This document shows positions 45,365-56,293 of a stretch of 64,000 bases of DNA, in pieces. The stretch covers positions 41,266,129-41,330,128 of the forward strand of contig OY365811.1 of assembly GCA_959347315.1 (NCBI GenBank). Reading direction: 5' to 3'. The notes under the pieces were generated by a model, which worked only from the letters and a program-made list of their open reading frames with translations, had not been told where the DNA came from and made no database searches. The translations under genes were made by a program, and so were the position numbers. Numbering within the stretch: position 1 is the first letter of the stretch; each line of letters opens with the position of its first letter. The DNA is from Bimastos eiseni. Lineage: Eukaryota; Annelida; Clitellata; Crassiclitellata; Lumbricidae.

Positions 45365-46480
45365 AACTTAAATATATAAATATATATATATGTATATGTA
45401 TATATATATAATCACAATCTTAATCTGGAGCACGCCACTGAGTCCATAAAGGTGAAGTCGCGGCAATTAGCGTCTCACGTGTGCTCGGTTAAAAATCAAT
45501 AGACGGGAACGGTGTTAAACACAGTTTACAGAGTTCATTTTGACAACATGCGTACATGTACATTCATACGCACATACGAATATACACACACGCCTATACA
45601 TATTATGTATATATTTATATAGGTGTGCGATTTTGTTACGTCATTTGCTTTCTATGAGATAAATATTTATTACCACTCCATGGTGGCTACGTCTTGTGTT
45701 GATCAGTTATTCTAGTTATTCTAGAACTCAACTTGAGTCTAGTGATTGTTCACTTAGTCCTTGACATTTTCATTTATGAGTCTTAAATCTAACACTTTCA
45801 TAATTATTGCGTTCAAATTGACACTACACGTGTTGTCGTTCCCGTTTGTTGCTGAATAGAGAGTGAGAATTTCAGGATATATAGACGAAGAATCGACAAT
45901 GACATTCGACAAGGTATAAACACGTGTATTTCAGTAATATATAAGGGCAAAAGTTACCAGGTTAAACTTTATATCGTTATGCTTATTTTTATAATATTAT
46001 CATCCGATTGCAACGTTCATTATGCATCGAACAACGATTTATGTGGCGCCTATGTGTAATATGTAGGACATCAACCAACCAATTTTCAGCGTGAAGTTGC
46101 AATGAGTGGTTTGGTTTCAAGCATCATCACTGCCAACTGATGTATGATAATTGACATCGAATAGAATTATTATATTGCCCGCATGGTGTGCGCCTCGGAT
46201 TCAACTTTCAGTTGAGGCAATAAAAATTATATACGCCTAATCAATCATAAGCGCTCTCAATGAATAACTGTTTGAGTAAATGAATGAGCGAATGAATGAA
46301 GCACATGTTTATTTTATCATAAATTTACAGAATATATGCGCTATATAAGTGCTATCAACGAATGAATGATTAATTAAATGATTGATTGAATGAATGAATT
46401 AATGAGGCATATGTTTATGTTACCATAAATTAACAGATTTTATGTAGAGATGTGAATATGTGTCATTTTATTCTCTATAA
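45365..46480. other. spacer and leader region of P450 unit D
   Basis: Contains AT-rich microsatellites at 45,370-45,410, a short CATA-like piece at 45,550-45,610, the conserved promoter block near 45,835, and GAATGAATGA units at about 46,265-46,400. No coding region recognised. Confidence 0.5.
45822..45913 (+). promoter_or_regulatory. promoter block and non-coding exon, P450 unit D
   Basis: GACACTACACG followed by GTCGTTCCCGTTTGTTGCTG (45835-45854), aligning with the promoter blocks of A, B and C. A putative untranslated exon ends CGACAAG at 45913 before the donor GTATAA. Confidence 0.45.
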
Positions 46481-49400
46481 ATGTTCCACGAAAGAGAGAT
46501 TTATGCAGAAGTTCTGGTGGCATCCGTCACATTCGCTATAGTATTTGTTTTCCTACGTTGGCTCAAGCAGACCAGAGTCAAAGACGGTGGAAAACGATAT
46601 CCACCTTTGTTGCCAGTCCTGCAACTTTTCCGCTCTATTCTACGCGGTGGCATGTCGGTACTTCCAGAGCACTTCATGAGGTCCGCGGAAAAACTGGGCC
46701 CTATATTCTTCATTAAAGTCGCTGGAGGGTTGGATTAAGTTTGTTGGATTACGACTAAGATTGTCATCTTCATCGTCATCACGATCATCAACACAGTCAC
46801 CTTCATCGTCATCATCGTCATCATTATCATTATAATCATCTTCATTGCCATCGTCGTCGTCCTCATCATGTCATCGTCATCTTCGTCGTCGTCATCATCA
46901 GCAGCAGCTGCTGCTGCTGCTGCGGCGACGCGTTAGCATCAGCATCATCATCATCAGCAGCAGCATTAGCTTCATTAGCATCAGCATCATCGCCATACTT
47001 TCAATCTAACGGTATTATAAAGCACCATGGTCGGGTCTATTGATTTATCGGCTGCCACGGAGATTATACTCCAAGCACGTTGTATGTGCTCAGCCTAAGT
47101 CTTTAAGCAGCATAAATTCGCATCGGCGAGAGTTGTAAGAAATTGGCTGTACCGGGATTCATTGATCCCCTATGCCGATGGCCATTTAATTCGTGGACTA
47201 CGGGATCAAGCAACACAACTGAGGCAAACGTATGATAAGGGAAACCAGGTTGTATTGGCAATGACGATAATTTCGCAATCGCTAACGACGAACATTTACA
47301 GACACTAACGAAACATGAAAATCATAACACGGATTCCGATTCGCTTGATCAGAACTACATGTAGGCATACTAATACGATAATAATCAGCACAAACACACA
47401 TTTTTAATGCCGTCGAACTCACACAGAAAATTAATGATACTCTGAGACTCGGTTAATCAATCGCCAGCTAAAATTATCCGTTGGGTATTTTGATATATGA
47501 AAGCCAGTGAAAAATAGTAAATTTTGATTTGCTTTTGATTGAAGGATTGAGTGTGATAATGATGATGATGATGGTGATAATGATGATGAAGAAAAGGATG
47601 ATGATCAAGAGCATCATGGTGATGACAATTGTGGTGATGTAGATGTTAATCGTGTAGATAGCGTTATTATAGTGACAAATATGATATTAGAACCCTTCTG
47701 TCATTCATTGGACTGACTAATTCGTTTGGTTTCTGCTGAAGATTGGTGGTAGTAATTAATGACTATGAAACGATTTTCAATGCTTTGATGAGGCAATCGG
47801 ACATCTTCGCTCGGCGAGGTCCTGCTTGGATAGAAGACTTTCTTATCAACCACGAGCGTAAAGGTCAGACCATCCACTGCAATCACAACGCTTGAGTGTC
47901 AGCAATATGGAATTTATGGTGCGCCTACTCTAATAAATCTTAATTTCGGCCGGCATTACTTGAATACAACGTCAATTTTGTTTCCAAATGTGGCGTCTGT
48001 CCTTCTTGCCCAAAAGAGAGCTGTCCAATTATAATTAACAGACGACACCTTCTACTTTGATCAATCACAGCTGTTAGTCTTGTCATAGCAACAGCTGATC
48101 CGAGTGATGACTTCCAGAGTGAATAACTTAGTATCCTCTAGATTAAAGATTTGGCTGTAAGCGCTCTAATAATGATTTTAACCATAGTCATAAGTTACTC
48201 TATTACACACTCTATTTTATTTTTACCACCATAACTGTCATTATAATGCCTTTTGAGCTGCACAATTAATACATAATTTAGTTTATTTTGGCTAGGCATC
48301 GCGTTTGGACGATACAATGATGTCTTTAGAAAGTATCACAAATTGGTCTTATCCATCCTCAGGAAGTTTGGATTCGGAATCGACAGTCATGGAGATTCGA
48401 ATTCTGCAAGAAGTTGAGTCAATGAATGAAGTGATTCTGAAAGAAACTGGCCGTCTATTCGATCCAAAATGGCCGATCACCTTTGCCACTTCTAAGGTCG
48501 TCATGGGCATTCTGTTTGGTAGGAACTTCCTACAATCTTTGCCGAAGGATCACTTTGCAATCGTTGAAAATGCTAGTGAGTGCCTTTCAAACATGGATCC
48601 AACGATCAATTTAGCTCCACTTTTGCGATTTCTGCCATCTTTTCGTCGGAAGGTCAGAAGTTTGCGAGCGACAAGCAATGGGCTACTGAACTCGATTGAT
48701 GCGGGGATAAGATTCAACAAATCCAACAATTTTGAACCTACATTCATTGGAAGATTTATGGAAATTCAGGGTTCCGATTACGATCATCAGGACCTACTCT
48801 ACATTGTGCGTGACCTTTGCTTTGGTAGCACGGGAACTGTGTCAGCAGTGATGGAGTGGGCACTGGTGGAATTGACCAATCATCGCGAGATTCAGAATCG
48901 CCTTCAGAGGGAGGTCGATGAGATGGTTCCAACAGACAGACTTCCGTCACTCGATGATAAACCGCGTTTACCGTACACGGAAGTTGTGATCCTGGAAGTC
49001 ATGAGACGACATATCACCCTTCCATTTCTCCTACCACGCTCACCTCTCAAAGACACCAAATTGCTTGGATGCGATATACCTGAAGGATGCGGGGTGAGTA
49101 ACGACTGGGCTGTTTTCTCCATTTTTGGGTCTGGTGAGGTCGAGGTCATGTGATGCGATGCCTTTGCTGTAATTGCATTATCCCGTGAAGCTAAAAATGG
49201 GCTGATGATACCTTGTAGCACATGATCTGTGTGATGCCTGATTACAGTCATTATTGAAAGAAGCTACTTAGGGAGAGATTGAAATAACGTGAATGAAATG
49301 AACGCTGAGCATTCGTCTCACAATGCATTGGGGACAAATTAAGAGATTTTAAATCACACGTTTTCTAAGTCGACTCTCAGCTTTTGTGGGAAATAAAATA

Positions 49401-50950
49401 TTGATGCATATGTTTCACTAAATGAGTTTTAATTGAATATTTAAAGGACATCTTGTGAATTGAGTTTTTACTAGAATTACAAGGAAAAACAAAGTCTGCG
49501 CATCGCAAAAAGCTCACACATGACTTTTTGCTCTGATAGTTAATGAAAAGCTGATACCATGAGCAATCAGAAATTTTCGAGTTATTCTGACGTAGATCCT
49601 GCCCAACGGATACAGCGTTCACATGGACCCAAAGACATGGAAAGATCCGAAGAACTTTAGACCAGAAAGATTCCTAGACAATGACAACAACATCATCAAC
49701 AGTCAGAAAGTGATTGCATTTGGATTGGGTATATCATGATGACTTATGATGGTTTCAAATTAATTTTGAGATGTTCTTTTATCACACTAAGCAGTTTAGG
49801 ATACATTCAAAGGATAGTATGAATCCCCAAGGAATGATCTCACAAGAGGAACACCAGTTTTCGCTTGTACTCAATTCAATTTTCAATTTTTTCAATGCAA
49901 ATTCAATTTTCGATGCATTACATAGTATTTCACTTGAATAACAAAACGACTATTGCATGTTTTCATTGAAAAAGAATTATGTCCATTCGACTCGCATAAA
50001 ATAAATTAATTTTATGACTACTATGGCCTATCACTTCCTGGAGGACTGATACAATATATCAGATTCAGTTAATTTTATCACATTTTTTTAATCTTTTCTG
50101 ACATTTGCTTACCCGAATGGACGTTTTTGAGAGGATGCTTGACATGGATTGAGCAATGGCTTTGACCTCACAGTTCTCACTTGCTTCATATTGGGAAACA
50201 CTAGTTCGCATATGCCTATTATTTTTCAGCGACGAGCATAATTGTATGCTGCGCATACTTTATCAGATAAACGAGCTACGTTCCCAATTATGCTATGCTA
50301 CATTGCACTTCATTTGGCTAACAATACACAGCAATAGCATACATTTCACTACGTTTGTGTGTTTTGTAAAGGTAGCAATTATGCGTTTTATAGTAATATT
50401 TGGAAATGGTTCATCCTCTGGTGTTCTTTAGTTTTGTGTTCATCTAGAGATATAATTAATTTTTAATTTGCTGGACTGCATCATTCGTATAAAACCTGCA
50501 AGTTCACATTGGATACACCACTTTAAAGTTCATCAATACAGAGCTGAGACACAGTGAATCCAATTTCATTCCCTCGAGAGTGACACTCCTCTTCCTCACT
50601 GCCTGGATCCTCTCATCGACCGTGTGTGGTCATTATACAAACGAAATTCTTAGGTTAACTATTGAGCACTTTTAGTCCTTCTCCAGGTATTTTGGTCGAC
50701 ACTCATCTCCAGACTATCATGAACCTTCAACTATTAATTTAACTTGCTGAATTGATATGTAGTATTTATCCTCTTTTAGGAAAGCGTTCATGTATCAGGG
50801 AAATTCTAGCTCGTCAGACCACCTTTCTCTTTCTCTCAAGTCTCGTCCAGCGTTTCGATATCAGACCACCAGAGGGCCAGGACTCGATCAACTTTTACTG
50901 CGGTTCCGACACACTTTGAAGTGCGTCTGATCCCGCGAGTAAAACCAGCT
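46481..50950 (+). pseudogene. cytochrome P450 pseudogene D (nearly complete)
   Basis: All five exons are recognisable: 46481-46728, 47742-47863, 48296-49093, 49596-49728 and 50780-50950. Four separate lesions: the acceptor before the ATG reads CTATAA where gene B has CTATAG; exon 3 is 798 nt rather than 800, with a 2-nt loss at GGAATCGACAGTCATGG that shifts frame after FGFGIDS; the heme loop reads KRSCIRE, with Arg in place of the usual Gly after Cys-x; and exon 5 has lost a segment after QDSIN, giving an early stop at 50917-50919. The I-helix reads GSTGT as in gene C. Sequence conservation away from the lesions is high, so inactivation looks recent. A truncated protein starting inside exon 3 is conceivable but unlikely. 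Confidence 0.88.
46760..46995. repeat. ATC/GTC/CAG trinucleotide repeat, intron 1 of gene D
   Basis: Interrupted CATCGT, CAGCAG and GCTGCT units right after the exon-1 donor, at the same place as in the other P450 copies. Confidence 0.85.
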
Positions 50951-52240
50951 GAACAGAAATTGGGATGTTGAGACGTCGCATCTGATCACACTGCATTACA
51001 TTAAATTACATTAAGTTGTCTTATATTGCAAATAATTAACACATTCTGTATATACATATACCGTGTCTAGTTGATTATGTAGCTTCTATGGTTGGTTAAC
51101 TCAACGATGTGCTGCATGAATACGCCCTTGAAATTTAAGGTCACACACGGCCACGTCATGCAACAACGTGGTCCCTCCTTTGTCTCTGATATGTATCGGC
51201 CATTATTATCTTCATACTCGACAACTGGTACCTTTATCTGACGACCTGCAAGCGCTTTTCCATGTCCCATCCTCTATTCAGCTGCCTCTTACTGTCCGCA
51301 TTGAAACTCTATCTCGAGACTTGCACCCCTTTGATGTCGTTCTATCGGCTCTAACTGAATCCAGATCAGACTCAACTCGTTTTGGTCCGACATCGCCAAC
51401 ATCTTTTAAAGCTAGATTATTCCCCGCCTCATAGAGAGATTTCCATCCTCTGCTTTCCATTCCAGGTTCAAGAACTTGGAGTGGGCCTTGTCATGGACAG
51501 TATGCCCAACTTTTCTGAACAGAACTGCGAAGTATATACGCTCTATACATACTTTCATATGAGTCGGCTTAGAACAATCAGGTTCATCGTCTTCTCCTTT
51601 TCTTTATTTGTCTCTATTGCTCAAAGTTGTGTTAATCGAATGTATTAAGAGACAGTTGAAGAGACCATTGAGTTTAGATTTGTTTGGGTATTAAAGTGAT
51701 TTTATTGTGTGCTGATTAAAAATGGTAAAACCTAATATTTTAATTGTGGTCGGACACGACAAGTTTCAACTTTTAGCCGTATATACAGTACCATAGTTAG
51801 GATAACGTATTTTATGGCTAGATGTAGAATAGATTAAATATGGCTACAGTTGGTAAGAGAGGGAAGGGAAGCTGACTATGTTATAACATTGAGTCTGCGA
51901 AACAATGTCGATAAAGTCACTGACCGCTCATGACCCAAGTGCACTTGTCCAATCTACGCGCACTTGTTATTCCATAGCAAACGAAAACTAAATTCCAATA
52001 AATTCCAAAGTCAGCGGAGGCCATGTATAACATCATGACCAGACGACAGTGGAACCTTGTGCCGGATTAGATCTATTTATTACAGACAAACTCATTAATT
52101 ATCTTAACTTCACACGAACATTTCGCTTCTTAGCTGCGGCAAGTCTGACTCCAGAGGACCAGCTAGAATAAACAAACAATGTGTTCGACTTTCTAAAATC
52201 TATTTTGACCAAAGTCTAAATTCTGCTGCGTCCCAGTCTC
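50951..52240. other. spacer after P450 D
   Basis: The first approximately 100 bases resemble the 3' flank of genes B and C (ACATTAAGTTGTCTTATATTGC). A frame at 51,168-51,434 (+) is unrecognised. No RNA gene seen. Confidence 0.45.
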
Positions 52241-52249
52241 CGATCTTGC

Positions 52250-52385
52250 CGTCTTTAATTTACAAGTCTCGTTGCAATCTGATTGGCTCTTGGATTCGTA
52301 GATCGATTTATTACCCAACCTATTTTAGGTAACGGTTTCAGACCGACATACCTTTGATTGTGCTATAACAGCAGACACAAGTCAA
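52250..52385 (+). repeat. downstream spacer block, copy 2
   Basis: TTACAAGTCTCGTTGCAATC, TGATTGGCTCTT and GGTTTCAGACCGACAT match the blocks at 44,600 and 62,970. Confidence 0.75.
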
Positions 52386-52516
52386 GATGGTTGAATAAAT
52401 GACCTTCGATGCTCTACGTGGCCACTGCGCTGGTTCATACAGGTTAAATTGCTTGCTTAAATGTGTCGGATCTCAAAATCTTTTTAAGTCTAATATAGGC
52501 CTCACTGGCGAAGCTA

Positions 52517-53077
52517 CACTGTGTCCGAAAATAAAGGGACTCCTAATAATAATATGAAAATAAATAGTAAATATTCGTCGATTTTTTAAAATTACAAAAA
52601 AGCTACTTTAATCCTGGCATATTTATCTTGTACTCTACAAAATACGACAGCTCCTGTCATCCGGTGATGACGTCACAATGACGTAATTTTCTTCAAAATT
52701 CAAATAATAGGACTGCCTAAAATATACCTGAATTATTATTCAAATACAAGACTAAAGTTATGGCGATTTACGCCTTGTAGATTCTACAAGTATGGCGTGT
52801 TCAAGTGTGCGCCTTCTTCTTCAACACGTGCTTCAAGGCGTGTGAGCCATTGGTAATAGTAGCATCGATGACCAACTGATCAAATTCATCCAAGGCATTA
52901 ACTTTGTTGTGTAAAGACGTCACTGTGACGTATCTTTTGACCCATGACGCTCATAAATTAAACATTTGTCGATTATGTAAGGATTTAAATGGTCTTGTAA
53001 TTTAAAAAATCGACAAAAATATATTTTCTATTTTCATATTATCATTAGAGGGTATCTTTATTTCCGGACACCAGCAG
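52517..53077 (-). mobile_element. internally deleted Tc1/mariner-type transposon
   Basis: 561 bp bounded by TA on each side (52515-52516 and 53078-53079). The terminal inverted repeats are about 80 bp: the left end is CACTGTGTCCGAAAATAAAG; the right end in reverse complement starts CTGCTGGTGTCCGGAAATAA. Both share an inner ATTTTTTAAA-type stretch. On the minus strand near 52,784-52,850 a frame ends LTRLEARVEEEGAHLNTPYL and then a stop, the expected C-terminus of a mariner-like transposase. The rest of the transposase is missing, so the copy is non-autonomous. Confidence 0.85.
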
Positions 53078-53494
53078 TACTGTGCTCAAGCAGTAGGCCC
53101 TATGATACTTGTTAATAGCTATACGGATAAGCATAAAATGTGTGAAACGAGGTGTCACTGGTTAATTATTGTAGCAGAAACTCAGCTAGGTGACGGGTCA
53201 ACAACTCCTTTAGGCGACGGATCTCTTGGTACAGATGGCGGGTCTCAAATTCGAGGTGTCAGAACTCAGCTTCGAAGGCATGTGACCAAATTTAACTACT
53301 GTCCAGGGTATTGCGAAACCACGTTACATTGGCCTTGGAATTCGGAAATGCAAAACACTTGAAGGAGATGAACGCAGACCCACTCTCCGCTATGGCCTCA
53401 GTTTGAAAGCGACTCTTTTTTGGAGAAAAAACTAGCGCAGTGATTTAGGAAGGGTTGTATGGAAGCATATAATAAATTAATGAAAAAACACCTA

Positions 53495-53715
53495 GCAGCT
53501 GTCTCACCTCCTCCTCCTCCTTCTCCTCCTTCTCCCCTCTCTCTTTCCTTCTGTTTCTCTCTCTCTTTCCTCTTATCTAGCTCCTTAATTTTTTCTCTCT
53601 CACTCTCTTTCTCTCTCACTCTCTTTCTCTCTCACACTCTCTCTCTCTCTCACACTCTCTCTCTCTGTCTCTCTCTCTCTCTCTGTCTCTGTCTGCCTGT
53701 CTCTCTTTCTCCTTC
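53495..53715. repeat. CT polypyrimidine tract
   Basis: CCT units and then CTCTCT with short interruptions, about 220 bases. Ser/Leu-rich frames across it are not genes. Confidence 0.95.
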
Positions 53716-53943
53716 ACACACAAACACACGCACGCAAACGCCGATATCACAAACAACAGGAGACTCGGATAGGCCTATTCCCTTGACATTATAGGCTCTA
53801 GACAGCCCTCTGACACGATTGTAGCATGCTTTCACCCGGCACTTACCTTAAAAGTATCGCTTTCCGATTAATGCATGAGCGTGAAGATGACCAAACGATA
53901 CACTGAATGGAACGAGAAGTGCAAGTCTGGTTGGTCCCTACTT

Positions 53944-54028
53944 GCACTCAGGCAGTGTCAGTCCCAAACCCGGATGAAGGAGGAGAGTTACGATAATGTT
54001 TTTACCATCGGACAGTGTCGTTTGACTA
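53944..54028 (+). repeat. short interspersed repeat, family R85, copy 7
   Basis: CACTCAGGCAGTGTCAGTCC, then CGGATGAAGGAGGAGAGTTA, ending in GACAGTGTCGTTTGACT, the reverse of the start of copies 1 and 3. Confidence 0.75.
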
Positions 54029-54414
54029 AATCTGCTAGGAGTGACATGAAAGTTTCCTTAGGAAATTGTGAGCGAAAGACAGGGTCACAGAAGATTGCTG
54101 CTTAGAAGTAGGATAGCAACTGAAAATGTCAGAAACTTTTCAGTTGCATTTAGCAGTCTCGCTTAAGATTTATGTAATTCATGACAAATTCCTCTTTTTG
54201 CCGAATGTTTAATTGCCAGTACGCTGTCTAAAATAACTTAAACACAATTCCCACCGAGAGAATATCTGTAAAAAAGGTTTTGTTTTATTTATACGCAGAA
54301 CCATAAACAGTTCGCTGTGAGTTAAGGATCCAGCTTTTTAGCCTTTTTTAAAATATAAATTCGACAATAACAAGAGCACTTGTGAACTATGTACTGTCTG
54401 CTGAAGGAGAACAT

Positions 54415-54710
54415 ATATATATATACATATTTATATTTATATATATATACCTAGATATAGGTTATTTTTACATTTATACATGCATACATATATGCACACA
54501 TACATAAAAACATACATTCATACATACATGCATACAAACATACATAGATGCATGCATACATGCATAGATAATACATACATACATGCATACATATATACAT
54601 ACTTACATACATACATGCATACAAACATGCATGCATACATACGTACATACATACATACATACATACACACACACGTACACACATACATACATACATGTAC
54701 ATACAAATGC
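54415..54710. repeat. AT and CATA microsatellite (unit E)
   Basis: An AT/TATATT run, then CATA units, about 1.6 kb upstream of gene E coding exon 1. Position and content match the arrays of the other units. TTTCTGCCAGGCATGATG follows, like the post-array word in B and C. Confidence 0.9.
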
Positions 54711-54939
54711 AGAGTAAATTGCAGTCATCTTTCTGCCAGGCATGATGCTACATGCAATTCGCAAACTCATGATGTTTTGCATGCTACGTAAATAGCACAT
54801 AGACTCCTCCCAACAAAATGCAACGGTCCAATGAATAATCGAGTCTTTTATTTCGATCAAACCCAACATTTTGACCTCGACTTCTTCTTTAAAAAACCCT
54901 GAATTCCTCGTCAATGACAATCTACCTCTTCTTGCCTCG

Positions 54940-55033
54940 ACGTCTTTGTGTATCGGCTTGCCTTACGGAAGAGGTCGAGTGAATCGGAATCTCAGAGGAC
55001 AGTCGTTGCTTCATCAACAACACACTATACCAG
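54940..55033 (+). promoter_or_regulatory. putative leader exon end, P450 gene E
   Basis: A donor CAG/GTACGG at 55033 follows CATCAACAACACACTATAC, which resembles the leader words near 63,545 and, more loosely, those of units A to C. No TATA box is assigned. The start is a guess; only the donor end is supported. Confidence 0.3.
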
Positions 55034-55275
55034 GTACGGACAGCGTTTAGATTTATTTTATTTCATGCATACATATAGCGACATTATTGGAATAAATGTG
55101 TAATGGAAAAGTATCATACTTATTATACTTCATAACATTGTCAATGTATAATGGACTTGGATCATAAACTTTTATCATTTGTATAAGGTGATCATTGATG
55201 CTCCCACCTGCATAGCATTACATTGTTTTTTGGTGACTCCATGAAACGCGCAAGTGATCAATCGATGATTACTGC

Positions 55276-55362
55276 TCGAACTCTGGAAGTGCCAGTGCCA
55301 CGCCTGGAGAAAGAAGGAGGGCGATGCTAATTACCTTTTTTATGATACAATGTCGTTGAACA
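55276..55362 (+). repeat. short interspersed repeat, family R85, copy 8
   Basis: AGTGCCAGTGCCACGCCTGG, then GAAGGAGGGCGATGCTAATT. It lies in the presumed leader intron of gene E. Confidence 0.7.
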
Positions 55363-56293
55363 GTAATTAAACAAGCATTCTCGATGGTCGCCACGTGGGC
55401 TCAGATTGACATCCAATGAAGAAAGGCAGTCAACATGAGAGTAACCAGAAATTAAGGCACGGTGGGTAAGAAATTGAAAGAGACGTAAGTAACTTAGAAG
55501 GTATGTTCTTAATACAGCCAGCAACCTACGTACGTTCATAATACACTAGTTCGACAAGTAGGCCTTCCACAAATGCCAATAAACCACGAGACCTATGGAC
55601 TGGAGCAAAATCAATGAGGATTTCAAAGTTACTTTATATGGGGTTTAGGCCATTGTTGGCCTATACTTTGACCCGTGGTTTATGCAATTATGCGCAGTTT
55701 TTCGCATAAATTGACAGTACCTAAAAGAAAAGTTTTCGCAAATTATTGCATAAAGTTCGGAAATTTCGGTCAGTGTCAACTATAAATATAATTGACTTGT
55801 CCAGGCTATTATTAGCCTATAGGGGCTATAGTTTACCGACCAGACGACGTAATTGTTGATGATTAGGACCCGTGATTTATGAGATTATGCGATTATACAA
55901 TATTTCGCAAAATTTCCAAAAAAAATTCGCATAATCCAAGGGGGGGGCCTACCTATACCACTAGTTCGATAGCAGATTCTTCTCCATGCTGTGTATAGCA
56001 CCTTCCGGTTATACCATCATGGAAGAACCGATATTCAATACTCATATCATTTGCGTTCTCCTACCCTACCCTGCCCTTCTAGTTATGTTGTATCATATTC
56101 TCTTCCCTTCTACTCCATTCTATTCAATTCATACTAACATACATGATTTTACAAATCTCACTCCATAATTAATGTAATACTCTAAAGAGCCTCACCCACC
56201 ATTCTCAGGAAATAAGCACATTGCGCCTTAAAAGTCAGAAACTTCACGTAGAACTTTAATGAAACTTCCTTTCTGTTGCATTCTCTCACAGAA

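Noticed and set aside
45024..45366. Frames on both strands in the purine-rich tract
   Set aside because: Biased low-complexity composition with no domain or conserved partner in other units.
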